Assembly (NCBI RefSeq): GCF_009909185.1
Contig: NZ_JAAAMV010000007.1
Span: 124,001-188,000 of the forward strand
Direction of reading: 5' to 3'
Length of the DNA stretch: 64,000 bases
Source: Paenibacillus glycinis
GTDB taxonomy: Bacteria; Bacillota; Bacilli; Paenibacillales; Paenibacillaceae
Shown piece by piece: positions 35,396-44,395 of this stretch. The position numbers and the translations under genes were made by a program. Under the pieces are notes generated by a model, which was given only the letters and a program-made list of their open reading frames with translations, made no database searches and was not told where the DNA came from. The stretch's first letter is position 1; the number at the start of each line of letters is the position of its first letter.

Positions 35396-37121
35396 TGGCC
35401 TGCGCCTCCTTGCCGGTCTGCGACCGATAGATTTCCCGGTAGGTCCGGCAATCGCGCATCAGCTCGTCGTGCTTGCCCGAACCGACGATCTCCCCGTTGT
35501 CGAGCACGACGATCCGATCGGCGTCCATGACCGACGTCATGCGCTGCGCGATCAGCAGGCAGGTCAAGCCCTGCGCGTATTCGCGCAACGCCGCCTTGAT
35601 GCGCGTCTCGGTCGCGGCATCGACCGCGCTCGTGCAATCGTCCAGGATGAGAATCGCCGGCTGCCGCACGAGCGCCCTGGCGATGGACAGCCGCTGCTTC
35701 TGGCCGCCCGAGAGATTGACCCCGCCCTGCCCGAGCTTGGTGTCGTAACCCTCCGGGCACGCCTCGATGAAGTCGTGGGCCTGCGCCATCTTGGCCGCCC
35801 GGATCATCTCCTCCTCGGTGGCGTTTTCCTTGCCCCACAGCAGGTTCTCGCGGATCGTGCCGGTGAACAGCACCGTCTTCTGCGGCACGATCGCGATCCG
35901 TTTCCGGAGCCGGTTCGGCTCGACGTCGCGGACATCCGCGCCGTCGACCTCCACGGTGCCGGCAGTCGCGTCATAGAACCGCGGAATCAAGTTGACGAGC
36001 GTGCTTTTCCCCGATCCGGTGGAACCGATAATGCCCACGGTCTCGCCCGGTCGGCAGCTCAGCGTGATGTCGCGCAGCACGGCATCCGTTCCGCAGTACG
36101 CGAACGACACGTCCTTGAACGCGATGCTCCCCGCCGCGGATGCCGGCGGATTCGCCGTCTTGCCGCTCCAAGCCATCGTATCCTGCTCCGCGAACACCTC
36201 GCCGATCCGTTCGGAGGATGCTTTCGCCCGCACGAACAGGTTGAAGACGTTGGAGATCATCAGCAGCGAAAACAAAATTTGCGTCATGTAGTTGATGAAG
36301 GCGATGATGTGCCCGACCTGCATATGCCCTTGGTCGACCCGCTGGCCTCCGAGCCAGATCACGGCGGCGATGCCGAAATTGACCGTCAGCATGATGCCGG
36401 GGCTGAAGACGGACATCATCCGCATGGCGCGGGACGAGATCGCCTGGTACGAGCGGTTCACGCCGTCGAATTTGTCCGTCTCGTAGTCGAACCGGTTGAA
36501 CGCTTTGACGACGCGGACCCCCGAGAGGTATTCGCGCGACACGCCGTTCAAGCGGTCGAGCGATTTCTGGACCCTGGCGAACAACGGAAAGCCGATCCGC
36601 ATGTTGAGGAGGATCAGCACCGCCACCATCGGCACGACGACGGCGAGCACCACCGAGAGCGGCGGGTTGAGACGGATCGCCATGATCAGGCTGCCGAGGC
36701 AGATCAGCGGCGATTTGACGAAGATGCGCATGAGGCCGTTCGTGAAGTTTTGCATCTGGGTGACGTCGTTGGTCAGGCGGGTGACCAGGGACGCGCGGTC
36801 GAACTTGTCGATGCTGCTCGCGCTCAGCGTCTGGATCTTGCCGAAGAGATCCGAGCGCAGCCGGGTTCCGAAATTCAGCGACACGTGGCTCGAGATCACG
36901 TTGCGCAGCGTTGCGCCCACCGCCCCGACGGCGGTCACGAGCAGCATGTACCCGCCGAAACGGACGACATAGTTCAAATCCTTGTTCGCGACCCCGACGT
37001 CGATGATGCGCGACATGAGCGTGGGCTGAAGGAGATCGCAAAGCGCTTCCAGCGTCAGAAACAAAAGCGCAACCGCGAAGGGCTTGCCGAATCGACGAAA
37101 ATAAGGCTTCAGATAACTCAA
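35388..37121 (-). CDS. Heterodimeric ABC exporter, degenerate-site subunit (BmrC/YheI-like)
   Basis: 577 residues with six membrane helices and an ATPase domain: Walker A GSTGSGKST, signature NLSGGQKQR. The Walker B is ILILDDCTSAVD, where Asp replaces the catalytic Glu, and the switch residue is Gln (LLIAQRMTSV) instead of His. These two changes are known in one half of heterodimeric exporters such as BmrC/BmrD and TM287/288. The start is TTG 37121, with AAGGAG 8 bases upstream. It is the first gene of the pair. Confidence 0.93.
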   Translation of the reverse strand: MSYLKPYFRRFGKPFAVALLFLTLEALCDLLQPTLMSRIIDVGVANKDLNYVVRFGGYMLLVTAVGAVGATLRNVISSHVSLNFGTRLRSDLFGKIQTLSASSIDKFDRASLVTRLTNDVTQMQNFTNGLMRIFVKSPLICLGSLIMAIRLNPPLSVVLAVVVPMVAVLILLNMRIGFPLFARVQKSLDRLNGVSREYLSGVRVVKAFNRFDYETDKFDGVNRSYQAISSRAMRMMSVFSPGIMLTVNFGIAAVIWLGGQRVDQGHMQVGHIIAFINYMTQILFSLLMISNVFNLFVRAKASSERIGEVFAEQDTMAWSGKTANPPASAAGSIAFKDVSFAYCGTDAVLRDITLSCRPGETVGIIGSTGSGKSTLVNLIPRFYDATAGTVEVDGADVRDVEPNRLRKRIAIVPQKTVLFTGTIRENLLWGKENATEEEMIRAAKMAQAHDFIEACPEGYDTKLGQGGVNLSGGQKQRLSIARALVRQPAILILDDCTSAVDAATETRIKAALREYAQGLTCLLIAQRMTSVMDADRIVVLDNGEIVGSGKHDELMRDCRTYREIYRSQTGKEAQANV

Positions 37122-37485
37122 TTTCAGGACTCCTTGCCGAATTCAAATAGACTTGCCAGTTCTCGAAATCGCGCGTGCGGCACACTGGCCGCTCAAGGCG
37201 GCCGACAACGTGCCGGGATCCGGTATGCCGGCATTCCCGGCATGGCAAAGCGGTGATTCCCCCTCGGCGGAAAACGGCGGCAGATGCCGGCCCCCGGGCG
37301 CCGCGCCGTTCGGGGATCGCACGACGGGCAAAGCCGCGGCAAAGAGACCGCCGATGCCCCGCCGATAATGCCTGCCGATCGTTTGATTGCCGTCGCCCGT
37401 TCCGGCTCCGTTTCCGCTCTTATACTTCTCATTATAACTTGTGGTACGATAGGAATGGAAATATAAACGCAAGGAGCGTGCCATT
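37122..37485. other. 364-base divergent intergenic region
   Basis: No supported gene. It must contain promoters for the leftward ABC pair and the rightward pepT. A small stem ATGCCGG-N5-CCGGCAT lies near 37227-37245. An AT-rich section at 37420-37470 (TTATAACTTGTGGTACGATA) probably holds the pepT promoter. Confidence 0.45.
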
Positions 37486-38724
37486 ATGAAAGAAGAGCTT
37501 TTACGCCGCTTTACCTCCTACATAGAAATCAACACGCAGTCCGACGACGAGAGCGCTGCCTGCCCGTCCACGGAAGGACAATGGAACCTGGCCCGTCTGC
37601 TCGAGCGCGAGCTGAAGGAAATCGGCCTGACGGACGTCACGCTGGACGAGAACGGCTACGTCATGGCGACGCTTCCGGCGAACACGGACCGTTCGGACGT
37701 GCCGACGATCGGCTTCATCTCGCACATGGATACCGCGACCGATTTCACTGGCGACGGCGTCAAACGTCAGGTCGTGGAGCACTACGACGGCGGGGACATC
37801 GTGCTGAACCGCGAGCTGAACATCGTCCTCTCGCCGCGCGAATTCCCGGAGCTGACCGGCTATAAAGGCCAAACGCTCGTCACCACGGACGGCACGACGC
37901 TGCTCGGCGCCGACGACAAGGCGGGCATTACCGAGATCGTCACGGCCATGGCCTACCTCGCGAAGCATCCCGAGATCAAGCACGGCCGCATCCGCGTCGC
38001 TTTCACCCCCGACGAAGAAATCGGGCGCGGCGCGCACAAATTCGACGTCCCGGCCTTCGGCGCGGACTTCGCCTACACGATGGACGGCGGCCCGCTCGGC
38101 GAGCTGGAGTACGAGAGCTTCAACGCCGCCCAGGCGGTGATCACGGTCAAGGGCGTGAACGTGCATCCCGGCACCGCCAAAGGCAAAATGATCCACTCCG
38201 GCAAAATCGCGATGGCGCTGCACAACCGGTTGCCGGCCGGCGAAGCGCCCGAATTCACCTCGGGCTACGAAGGGTTCTATCATCTGATCTCGATGCAAGG
38301 CAATACGGAGCTGACGAAGCTGGTCTATATCATCCGCGACCATGACAAGGAAAACTTCGCGCACCGCAAGGCGACCGTGGAAGCGATCGTGGCCGAGTTC
38401 CGCCAAACGTACGGCGAGGAGCGCATCCTGCTGGAGCTGAAGGACCAGTATTACAACATGGGCGAGAAAATCGAACCGGTCAAATACATCGTCGATCTCG
38501 CCCACGAAGCGATGACGAATCTCGGCATCGCGCCGATCGTCAAGCCGATCCGCGGCGGTACGGACGGCTCCCAGCTGTCGTACATGGGCCTGCCGACCCC
38601 GAACATTTTCGCCGGCGGCGAGAACTTCCACGGCAAATTCGAGTACGTCTCGCTCGAGACGATGCAGAAGGCGACGGAAGTCATCGTCGAGGTCGCGAAG
38701 CTGGTCGAACAGCGCGGACGTTAA
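37486..38724 (+). CDS. pepT: Peptidase T (tripeptidase, M20B)
   Basis: Zinc aminotripeptidase of 412 residues, the usual length. Motifs: [37 protein letters not shown] and [15 protein letters not shown]. It removes N-terminal residues from tripeptides in the cytoplasm during peptide use. AAGGAG lies 9 bases before ATG 37486. It is monocistronic and ends before a repeat and a very strong terminator. Confidence 0.96.
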   Translation: MKEELLRRFTSYIEINTQSDDESAACPSTEGQWNLARLLERELKEIGLTDVTLDENGYVMATLPANTDRSDVPTIGFISHMDTATDFTGDGVKRQVVEHYDGGDIVLNRELNIVLSPREFPELTGYKGQTLVTTDGTTLLGADDKAGITEIVTAMAYLAKHPEIKHGRIRVAFTPDEEIGRGAHKFDVPAFGADFAYTMDGGPLGELEYESFNAAQAVITVKGVNVHPGTAKGKMIHSGKIAMALHNRLPAGEAPEFTSGYEGFYHLISMQGNTELTKLVYIIRDHDKENFAHRKATVEAIVAEFRQTYGEERILLELKDQYYNMGEKIEPVKYIVDLAHEAMTNLGIAPIVKPIRGGTDGSQLSYMGLPTPNIFAGGENFHGKFEYVSLETMQKATEVIVEVAKLVEQRGR

Positions 38725-38742
38725 CGCTTCCCGCGCGTCGAT

Positions 38743-38802
38743 TCTATACTGCGCTATACTGCACTAGTTTGCGCTATACTGCGCTATACTGCTCTATACT
38801 GC
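38743..38802. repeat. Six-fold 10-bp tandem repeat (GCGCTATACT)
   Basis: The decamer GCGCTATACT or a close variant recurs at exact 10-bp spacing from 38741 to 38800, one copy degenerate (GCACTAGTTT). Each unit includes TATACT, a near -10 box, in phase with the helix turn. It lies between pepT and its terminator. Confidence 0.8.
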
Positions 38803-38807
38803 GACAA

Positions 38808-38847
38808 CGACAAAAAGCTGCCGATGCGAATCGGCAGCTTTTTGTCG
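38808..38847. terminator. Bidirectional terminator between pepT and padR
   Basis: CGACAAAAAGCTGCCGAT, loop GCGA, and its exact complement: an 18-bp perfect stem with T5 on both strands inside the arms. Confidence 0.9.
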
Positions 38848-38953
38848 TATCCCCCGCTCGGGCGCGGCCGCATGGCTGCGCGTCCCGTGCTTGCCGAGCA
38901 GCGCGGGACGAGAGCGGACACGGTGAACCAGCCGCGAACGCCCGCCGCCCCGC

Positions 38954-39502
38954 TCATCGCGTACCGAGATGTTCCAGCGCCCAATCGCACCATTTCAGCT
39001 CGGTTTTCGCGTTCAGGATCTCGCGCTCGAGCAGGAAGAAGGGACCTAGGAATTGCGTCGGTATTCCGCTGTCGTCCTCGCCGTACGCTTCGCGCTTCAG
39101 CCTCAGCCGTTCGTTTCTCGCCTCCAGATCCGCCAGCCGCTGCTCGTACAGCGCGCGCCTTTCCTTCAGCAGCGCGATGGTCTGTTCTTCGTCGAACATG
39201 CTGATGCTGTGCATTTTCAACGCGAATTCGTCGCGGATCACGGGCTCGGACGTAGGCTCGGCCATCCACTTCTTCAATACCTCGATCCCGCTGTCTGTCA
39301 CGAAATACACTTTTTTATCCGGCTTGTTGACCTGTTTGACCGATTCATGGCGGACGTAGCCCTGCGACTCGAGCTTCCCGAGAATCGGATAGATTTGACT
39401 GTGGTCGGCTTTCCAAAACAGCTTCATGCGCTCGATGAGATCGTAGCCGGAGCAGGATTCGATCGAGATCGCGCTCAATAGGCCGTACGACAACGTATTC
39501 AT
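38954..39502 (-). CDS. PadR-family regulator
   Basis: 182 residues. The winged helix at the N-terminus (SGYDLIERMKLFWKADHSQI, then YPILGKLESQGYV and KKVYFVTDSG) is typical of PadR; a C-terminal coiled helix (ALLKERRALYEQRLADLEAR) provides dimerisation. ATG 39502 is favoured, 10 bases after AAGGG; an in-frame TTG at 39511 is possible. It is divergent from an MFS exporter with two ATGT-N8-ACAT sites between, the known PadR operator form, so it should repress both genes. Confidence 0.92.
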   Translation of the reverse strand: MNTLSYGLLSAISIESCSGYDLIERMKLFWKADHSQIYPILGKLESQGYVRHESVKQVNKPDKKVYFVTDSGIEVLKKWMAEPTSEPVIRDEFALKMHSISMFDEEQTIALLKERRALYEQRLADLEARNERLRLKREAYGEDDSGIPTQFLGPFFLLEREILNAKTELKWCDWALEHLGTR

Positions 39503-39542
39503 TCGTTTCAATCCCTTTACTTGAAGTTTAGAAATGCAGCCT

Positions 39543-39558
39543 ATGTTGATATTGACAT
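39543..39558. promoter_or_regulatory. PadR operator A (ATGT-N8-ACAT)
   Basis: ATGTTGATATTGACAT overlaps the -35 box of the rightward exporter promoter. Confidence 0.8.
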
Positions 39559-39580
39559 ACTTTGATTAGCGAGTTATGAT
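39552..39580 (+). promoter_or_regulatory. Sigma-A promoter of the MFS exporter
   Basis: TTGACA (39552-39557), 17 bases, TATGAT (39575-39580). It is near consensus, with a predicted start of transcription at about 39587. Confidence 0.75.
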
Positions 39581-39593
39581 GGTGCCTGAGTTC

Positions 39594-39622
39594 ATTATAT
39601 GTGAATATCAACATACTATCAA
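39594..39622 (-). promoter_or_regulatory. Sigma-A promoter of padR
   Basis: Minus strand TTGATA (39622-39617), 17 bases, TATAAT (39599-39594), predicted start at about 39587. It faces the exporter promoter and shares its start region. Confidence 0.7.
39599..39614. promoter_or_regulatory. PadR operator B (ATGT-N8-ACAT)
   Basis: ATGTGAATATCAACAT fills the spacer of the padR promoter and lies just downstream of the exporter start of transcription. Confidence 0.8.
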
Positions 39623-39640
39623 GGATGAGAGGCGCATTCC

Positions 39641-41098
39641 ATGCAACTATCAGGAAAAGACATCAAGGTCGTACCCGTCATCATCGCCATCTTTTTCGGC
39701 AGCTTCATATCCGTGCTCAACGTCAGCACGATCAACATCGTCATCCCCGTTCTGCAGAAGGAATTTTCGGCGGAGCTCAGCGTCGTCCAATGGACGTTGA
39801 CCGGATTCATGCTGGCGATGGGGACTTTCGCGCCGGTGACCGGATACTTCGGCGAGCGATTCAGCTACAAACGGCTGTTCATGACCGCGCTAGCGGGGAT
39901 GATGCTCGCCTCCGTATTCTGCGCGCTGTCGACGAACGCTACGATGCTCATCGCCTTTCGCATCCTGCAGGGCGCGTTCTGCGGCGTGATTATTCCGACC
40001 GCGATGTCCATCATTTATCAGATCGTCCCCAAGGAGAAGCAGCCGATCGCCATGAGCCTATGGGCGGCGGCGACGATGTTCGCGCCGGCCATCGGCCCGA
40101 CGTTCGCCGGCTGGATGCTCCAGCATTTCTCCTGGCAGTGGCTGTTCTGGTTCAATCTTCCGTTCGGCCTGCTGGCCTTGGCCATGGTCGCCATCTTCAT
40201 CCCGTATTACCGCATGAACGTGCCCAAGAAGCTTGACCTGCCCGGCCTGGTCACGGTCATCATCAGCAGCTCTTCCCTGCTCGTGTCGCTGTCCCAGGGC
40301 AATGCATGGGGATGGGGCTCGTGGAAAACGCTGCTGCTGCTCGGCGGGGGACTGCTGTTCCTGATGCTGTTCGTTTGGCGCGAGCTGACGACGGATGCGC
40401 CGCTGCTCGATCTGCGCGTCTTGAAGAACGCGCGGTTCACGCTGACGTCGGTGATCTTATGCATCACGGCGATCAGCCTCTACTCCGGCACGCTGCTGAC
40501 GCCGATCTTCCTGCAGAACGTGCAGCAGGTCACGCCGCTCGACGCCGGCCTCGTGCTGCTCCCGGCCTCGCTCGTGATGGCGTTCATTACGATGTTCATC
40601 GGCAAGCTGTACGCCGGCATCGGCCCGCGGACGCTGCTGATTGCCGGGACCCTGCTGCTGGCGATCGGCAGCTTCCCGCTCAGCTGGCTCAGCATCGATA
40701 TCTCGCACGGTTACATTCTCCTCTGGATGTGCGTGCGCAACGTCGGCGTGGCGCTGTTGATCATGCCGGCCAGCAACGCCGGCATGGAAGAAATCCCGCC
40801 GGAACTCAGCGGGCATGCGTCCAGCATCTCGAACTGGCTGCGCAACGTCTGCTCTTCGTTCGCGATTGCCCTATTCACCTCGCTGCTCGCCTCCCAGTCC
40901 GGCAAGCACGCGTCCGCGCTGGCCGCCGGCGGGAAGACCGACAAGCTTCAGATTCCCGGGCTGGCCTACACGATGAGCATCGACGACGTTTATTTGATCG
41001 CGACCCTGATCGGGCTCGTCGCGCTGCCGTTCAGTTTCTTCATCCGCCAAAACAAACGCAGGGCGGCAGCGCGGCGAAAGGTCGCGCTCGAGTCTTGA
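39641..41098 (+). CDS. MFS multidrug exporter, EmrB/QacA (DHA2) family
   Basis: 485 residues with about 14 membrane helices. Motifs: SVLNVSTINIVIPVLQ in helix 1, GYFGERFSYKRLF (motif A-like) and AATMFAPAIGPTFAGWML (motif C, antiporter). AGAGG precedes ATG 39641. It probably expels drugs or metabolites sensed by the divergent PadR regulator. It is a second, unrelated-in-control exporter of the same family as that at 31019, with modest similarity. Confidence 0.93.
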   Translation: MQLSGKDIKVVPVIIAIFFGSFISVLNVSTINIVIPVLQKEFSAELSVVQWTLTGFMLAMGTFAPVTGYFGERFSYKRLFMTALAGMMLASVFCALSTNATMLIAFRILQGAFCGVIIPTAMSIIYQIVPKEKQPIAMSLWAAATMFAPAIGPTFAGWMLQHFSWQWLFWFNLPFGLLALAMVAIFIPYYRMNVPKKLDLPGLVTVIISSSSLLVSLSQGNAWGWGSWKTLLLLGGGLLFLMLFVWRELTTDAPLLDLRVLKNARFTLTSVILCITAISLYSGTLLTPIFLQNVQQVTPLDAGLVLLPASLVMAFITMFIGKLYAGIGPRTLLIAGTLLLAIGSFPLSWLSIDISHGYILLWMCVRNVGVALLIMPASNAGMEEIPPELSGHASSISNWLRNVCSSFAIALFTSLLASQSGKHASALAAGGKTDKLQIPGLAYTMSIDDVYLIATLIGLVALPFSFFIRQNKRRAAARRKVALES

Positions 41099-41127
41099 AT
41101 GTTATTGGCCGATCCTTAAGTCCTTCT

Positions 41128-41173
41128 AACGCATACGGGCAGCCGATCTTCTAATCGGCTGCCCGTATGCGTT
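41128..41173. terminator. 20-bp perfect hairpin between convergent genes
   Basis: AACGCATACGGGCAGCCGAT, loop CTTCTA, and its exact complement (41154-41173). There is no T-run on either side, so it may be a strong stem that stabilises or ends transcripts. Confidence 0.7.
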
Positions 41174-41213
41174 CTGAACATCGGCCGAGCTGGATGGCCT
41201 CGTAAATGCGATC

Positions 41214-41852
41214 CTATTGCATGCCCGACAACGCCATTATTTGGTTGGCATACGCGTTCCAATCCTTCGCATCCGTATTGATTTCAAGGGTCGGCACGAT
41301 CGATAAACGAGCTTGCTTGCGCAATTCGGATTGGGTTTGCCGGAATTCGTCCGCCGACCTGCCGATCTCTTCTTCCGTTTTGTTCTTCCATTCTTCGGGC
41401 GTCCGGCTTTGCATGCGCTGCGCTATCCTTTCGGAAGAGACCGTTAACAGCACGCAGTTCGCCCCCAGGCGAAGCAAGTCGCTTTCGAGCGATTCGATCT
41501 CCCGCGGAGGCTCGTCCGGATATGCCGCGCGATGATTCAAATGAAACCTTTCCAGGATAAAAAACAGTCCTCTCGACGCCCGCGACGCATCCGGCCCCAG
41601 ATAGTCCGCCCAGTCGCTCAATTGCCGCAGCATGCTTACCCGTTCCTGCAGCAGCCGAAGGTGATCGTCGCGATGCAAACGCCGCAATTCGCCCCGAACG
41701 TTGTTCAATACCTGGGAATAATGCTCGCTCAGTACAACGACGCTTCGTTCCGCCGATTTCTCTTGCGCGTGGAGCAGCTTCAACGCCTTGAGCACGGACG
41801 TTTTGCCGGCATGCGAATATCCCTCTAATATAATGCCTCTGATATGGCTCAT
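41214..41852 (-). CDS. P-loop kinase-like NTPase
   Basis: 212 residues with Walker A GYSHAGKTS at about residues 9-17 and a later lid-like Arg/Lys region. The size and layout resemble thymidylate-kinase or deoxynucleoside-kinase relatives, but no specific substrate motif is recognisable. ATG 41852 is chosen because GGAGG lies 7 bases upstream; the longer frame to 42020 is not supported. It ends near a 20-bp hairpin, convergent with the exporter. Function unknown; phosphorylation of a small molecule or nucleotide is likely. Confidence 0.7.
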   Translation of the reverse strand: MSHIRGIILEGYSHAGKTSVLKALKLLHAQEKSAERSVVVLSEHYSQVLNNVRGELRRLHRDDHLRLLQERVSMLRQLSDWADYLGPDASRASRGLFFILERFHLNHRAAYPDEPPREIESLESDLLRLGANCVLLTVSSERIAQRMQSRTPEEWKNKTEEEIGRSADEFRQTQSELRKQARLSIVPTLEINTDAKDWNAYANQIMALSGMQ

Positions 41853-42093
41853 CCTTGGCCTCCGGTTCTGAAGAGTTGCAAACTTCCCCCTACAGGGATG
41901 CGGACTGATGCTAGGGCGAGCACTGCATGCGATCCGCGTACGTTCTTTAATAGGTGTTTGGAAATGGAATATAATGAGGAGGACGCGGCCCAAGCCCATA
42001 CCAATGACTGGATTCATCACATCACCGGTAACCCTTAACCTTCTAGTCCAGGAACGTCCAACCAGCAGAAATTGAGAGGGGAGGAATGAATTT

Positions 42094-42987
42094 TTGTCCG
42101 ATCATAGTTCAATTCATTTTCCGAGTGAAGAGGTGTTGGAACACTTCGGTTCCCAAGTGATTACTTCGCTAGGCGGTAGGATTAATCAACATTGGCTTGT
42201 AAAATGCAGGGGTGAATCGCTTGTATTACGTCTTTGGTCTAAGGACGCTGACGATATCGAATATGAGGTGCGGCTGCTAAAAAGTATCGCTGCGCTTGGG
42301 TATCCGGTCGCTCCTGTCATCGAAGGACCTATCGTGTTGGGAGGGAAGGTCTGGAGCCTTTTTCCATATCTTCAAGGCGATCCGCCATCAATCGACGATC
42401 CTATAGCGGAACAACGAGCGCGCGGACGACTATTGGCTCAATTCCATGCCGATTTATCGAAGCTTGATGGATTCGGGCAACGTAAACATTGGCGGCGCTG
42501 TGAGGAGATCCTCGATGATCCGACAATAGACCGCTTGTTAACCGAAAACGAAAGAGAGAGGTCCGATGAAGTGCGTATTTTGCGATGGCACCTTAACCGA
42601 GCACGCGAACGGGTCAAGGGTCTGCAGCTTCGGAATAAAAGCGGCATCGTCATACATGGTGATTTTACGCCATGGAACTTACGCTTTCAAGAGGGTAAGC
42701 TTTCAGGGATACTTGATTTCGAACTAGCACATTGGGATCATCGAATCGGGGATTTCGCTCTCTCGTGGCGCGGTAAGTATGACGAAGTTGTATATGGGTA
42801 CCATGAAGTGTCACCACTTGATCCTGAAGAATGGGAGCTTCTTACACCATTGTGGTGGGCTGGACTTATAGAGAGTGCGTGTAAGCACATGGCGGAGGGC
42901 ACGCAAGACGACGGATGGATAATTAAGAAACTCATGCAACGCTCTCCTTTGATGGGAAAGACGTTCTATCCCGGCTACCCGTACTAA
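42094..42987 (+). CDS. APH-family phosphotransferase
   Basis: 297 residues, aminoglycoside/choline kinase-like fold. Catalytic loop VIHGDFTPWNLRF and the metal motif GILDFELAHWDHRIGDFA are clear. TTG 42094 follows GGGGAGG. Such enzymes phosphorylate antibiotics, choline, homoserine or sugars; the substrate here is unknown. The base composition is visibly AT-richer and codon choice less GC-biased than its neighbours, which suggests recent transfer. It stands alone. Confidence 0.85.
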   Translation: MSDHSSIHFPSEEVLEHFGSQVITSLGGRINQHWLVKCRGESLVLRLWSKDADDIEYEVRLLKSIAALGYPVAPVIEGPIVLGGKVWSLFPYLQGDPPSIDDPIAEQRARGRLLAQFHADLSKLDGFGQRKHWRRCEEILDDPTIDRLLTENERERSDEVRILRWHLNRARERVKGLQLRNKSGIVIHGDFTPWNLRFQEGKLSGILDFELAHWDHRIGDFALSWRGKYDEVVYGYHEVSPLDPEEWELLTPLWWAGLIESACKHMAEGTQDDGWIIKKLMQRSPLMGKTFYPGYPY

Positions 42988-43113
42988 ATCTCATAAAATT
43001 AAAGACGATACGCCAAACGACGAAGTTGATAAACGCCACAACTTATCCTTCCATGAATAAACATACAAAAGCCGCAGATAGTCCCGCGCTATGACTTTAT
43101 TAGATGTCAGGTT

Positions 43114-43141
43114 TTGACATTATATTCGGCGTGCTTACTAT
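43114..43141 (+). promoter_or_regulatory. Promoter of the 62-residue orphan gene
   Basis: TTGACA (43114-43119), 16 bases, TACTAT (43136-43141), 40 bases upstream of the start codon. Confidence 0.5.
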
Positions 43142-43180
43142 ATACTGTTCTTGATCGTTTATAAGACTGGGGGAAGCGGC

Positions 43181-43369
43181 ATGGAGAACTATTTGCATTT
43201 TCGTGTATGGTTCAAGATTAACGGGCGTTTTAACAACAAAATCATCTACGGACCGACCATTAAGACCCCAAGCGACGCGTTATCCTATTTCAAAAAACTC
43301 CATGGTATTCAACCAAGTCATGCTGAATTGGTAAAGCAGGACCACAATCCGGCATTCAGGTCTATTTAG
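43181..43369 (+). CDS. Orphan 62-residue protein
   Basis: Starts at ATG 43181 after GGGGGAAG and encodes a basic, aromatic-rich protein (MENYLHFRVWFKINGRF at the N-terminus, ending HNPAFRSI). I do not recognise it. The nearby near-consensus promoter and ribosome site support expression. It lies in the AT-richer patch with the phosphotransferase. Confidence 0.5.
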   Translation: MENYLHFRVWFKINGRFNNKIIYGPTIKTPSDALSYFKKLHGIQPSHAELVKQDHNPAFRSI

Positions 43370-43403
43370 CCGGAGCCGACGTCGCTGACTCTGATCGCTT
43401 TCT

Positions 43404-43634
43404 ATGAAGCGGTCAGTGAAACGACTAACTATGAAATTCACCTCACTCAAAGAGGGTAGAACTTATCTAGATAGGGTCTATCTTAATCAAATATTCGATC
43501 GGTATGGTAAGTATGAAAGAAGTTCAGAAGAAAGTGCATGGGCTCAAAAACTAAGCTTCCTTGGAATATCTTATATCGATAGCCTATATGGCGGAAAAGA
43601 TTCTACTGAACATGTATTCATAATGTTTAAATAA
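43404..43634 (+). CDS. Orphan 76-residue reading frame (uncertain)
   Basis: Opens at ATG 43404 (or 43431) and reads a plausible globular composition (KEGRTYLDRVYLNQIFDRYG in its middle) to 43634. No ribosome site is clear for either start, so it may be a degraded gene or part of an older, longer one. Not recognised. Confidence 0.3.
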   Translation: MKRSVKRLTMKFTSLKEGRTYLDRVYLNQIFDRYGKYERSSEESAWAQKLSFLGISYIDSLYGGKDSTEHVFIMFK

Positions 43635-43724
43635 AAAGTATCATTCAAGTAAACGGAAACGATAGCAGAACGAACAGGCCGCCGGTGATATCGGACAATT
43701 CTAGCAAGGAGTGGAACAAACACG

Positions 43725-44237
43725 ATGACAAGAGACGACGCATTGCAACCGTTGATCGAACGGCGCGAAGAAGGAAGGGCCAAGCAGGATCAAGCGATCT
43801 TAAGCGAGGTGCGCGGGCAGCTGATCGCACTGCTTGCCGAATACCCGGACGATGCGGAGATCCTTTACCAAACCGGTATCGCCCACGACAATTCCGGTCT
43901 GGGGAGCGAAGCGATTCCCTATTATGAACGGGCGCTCGAGCTCGGCTTGTCGGGTCCCGATCGCGAGAGATGCCTGATGGGTCTGGGAAGCACGTACCGC
44001 TACTGGGGACATTATGAGCGAGCGGTCGAGACGCTGCGCAAAGGCATGGCGGAATTTCCGGAGAATCGGGCGATCCAGGTGTTTCTCGCCATGGCGCTTT
44101 ACAACAGCCGGCAATACAAGGAAAGCGTCCAGCTGCTGATTACGAATTTGATGGACACCACCACGGACGAAAAGCTTCAATATTTTAAACGCGGTATATC
44201 GGCGTACAACGAGGACCTGGACGAGACGGCGGAGTAG
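43725..44237 (+). CDS. Tetratricopeptide-repeat protein
   Basis: 170 residues made largely of TPR-like helix pairs (AEILYQTGIAHDNSG, ERCLMGLGSTYRYWGHYERA, and AIQVFLAMALYNSRQYKESV). Such proteins mediate protein contacts. AAGGAG lies upstream of ATG 43725. Base composition is back to the GC-rich norm, so the AT-rich patch ends here. It resembles a known small TPR family of Firmicutes, but function is unclear. Confidence 0.8.
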   Translation: MTRDDALQPLIERREEGRAKQDQAILSEVRGQLIALLAEYPDDAEILYQTGIAHDNSGLGSEAIPYYERALELGLSGPDRERCLMGLGSTYRYWGHYERAVETLRKGMAEFPENRAIQVFLAMALYNSRQYKESVQLLITNLMDTTTDEKLQYFKRGISAYNEDLDETAE

Positions 44238-44395
44238 CAGCGCGCGCCGCGGCTGAAATAAAACCCATCGCAGGCGTTCCGCGCATTCGTCGGCACGACT
44301 GCCGGCAAGCCGTCCCAGTCATGTACGATGCCGCCCCTGGCAGCAGAAGGGGCTCTTCCCCCGGAATCGCTTGGCACCCCGCTGCCCGCGGCTCA

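Noticed and set aside
33473..37256. Long plus-strand frames over the ABC exporter pair
   Set aside because: Both overlap two genes with intact ATPase motifs; the plus frames lack motifs and ribosome sites.
37153..37368. 71-residue plus-strand frame before pepT
   Set aside because: No ribosome site, no domain, Pro/Arg/Ala-rich as expected for random GC-rich sequence.
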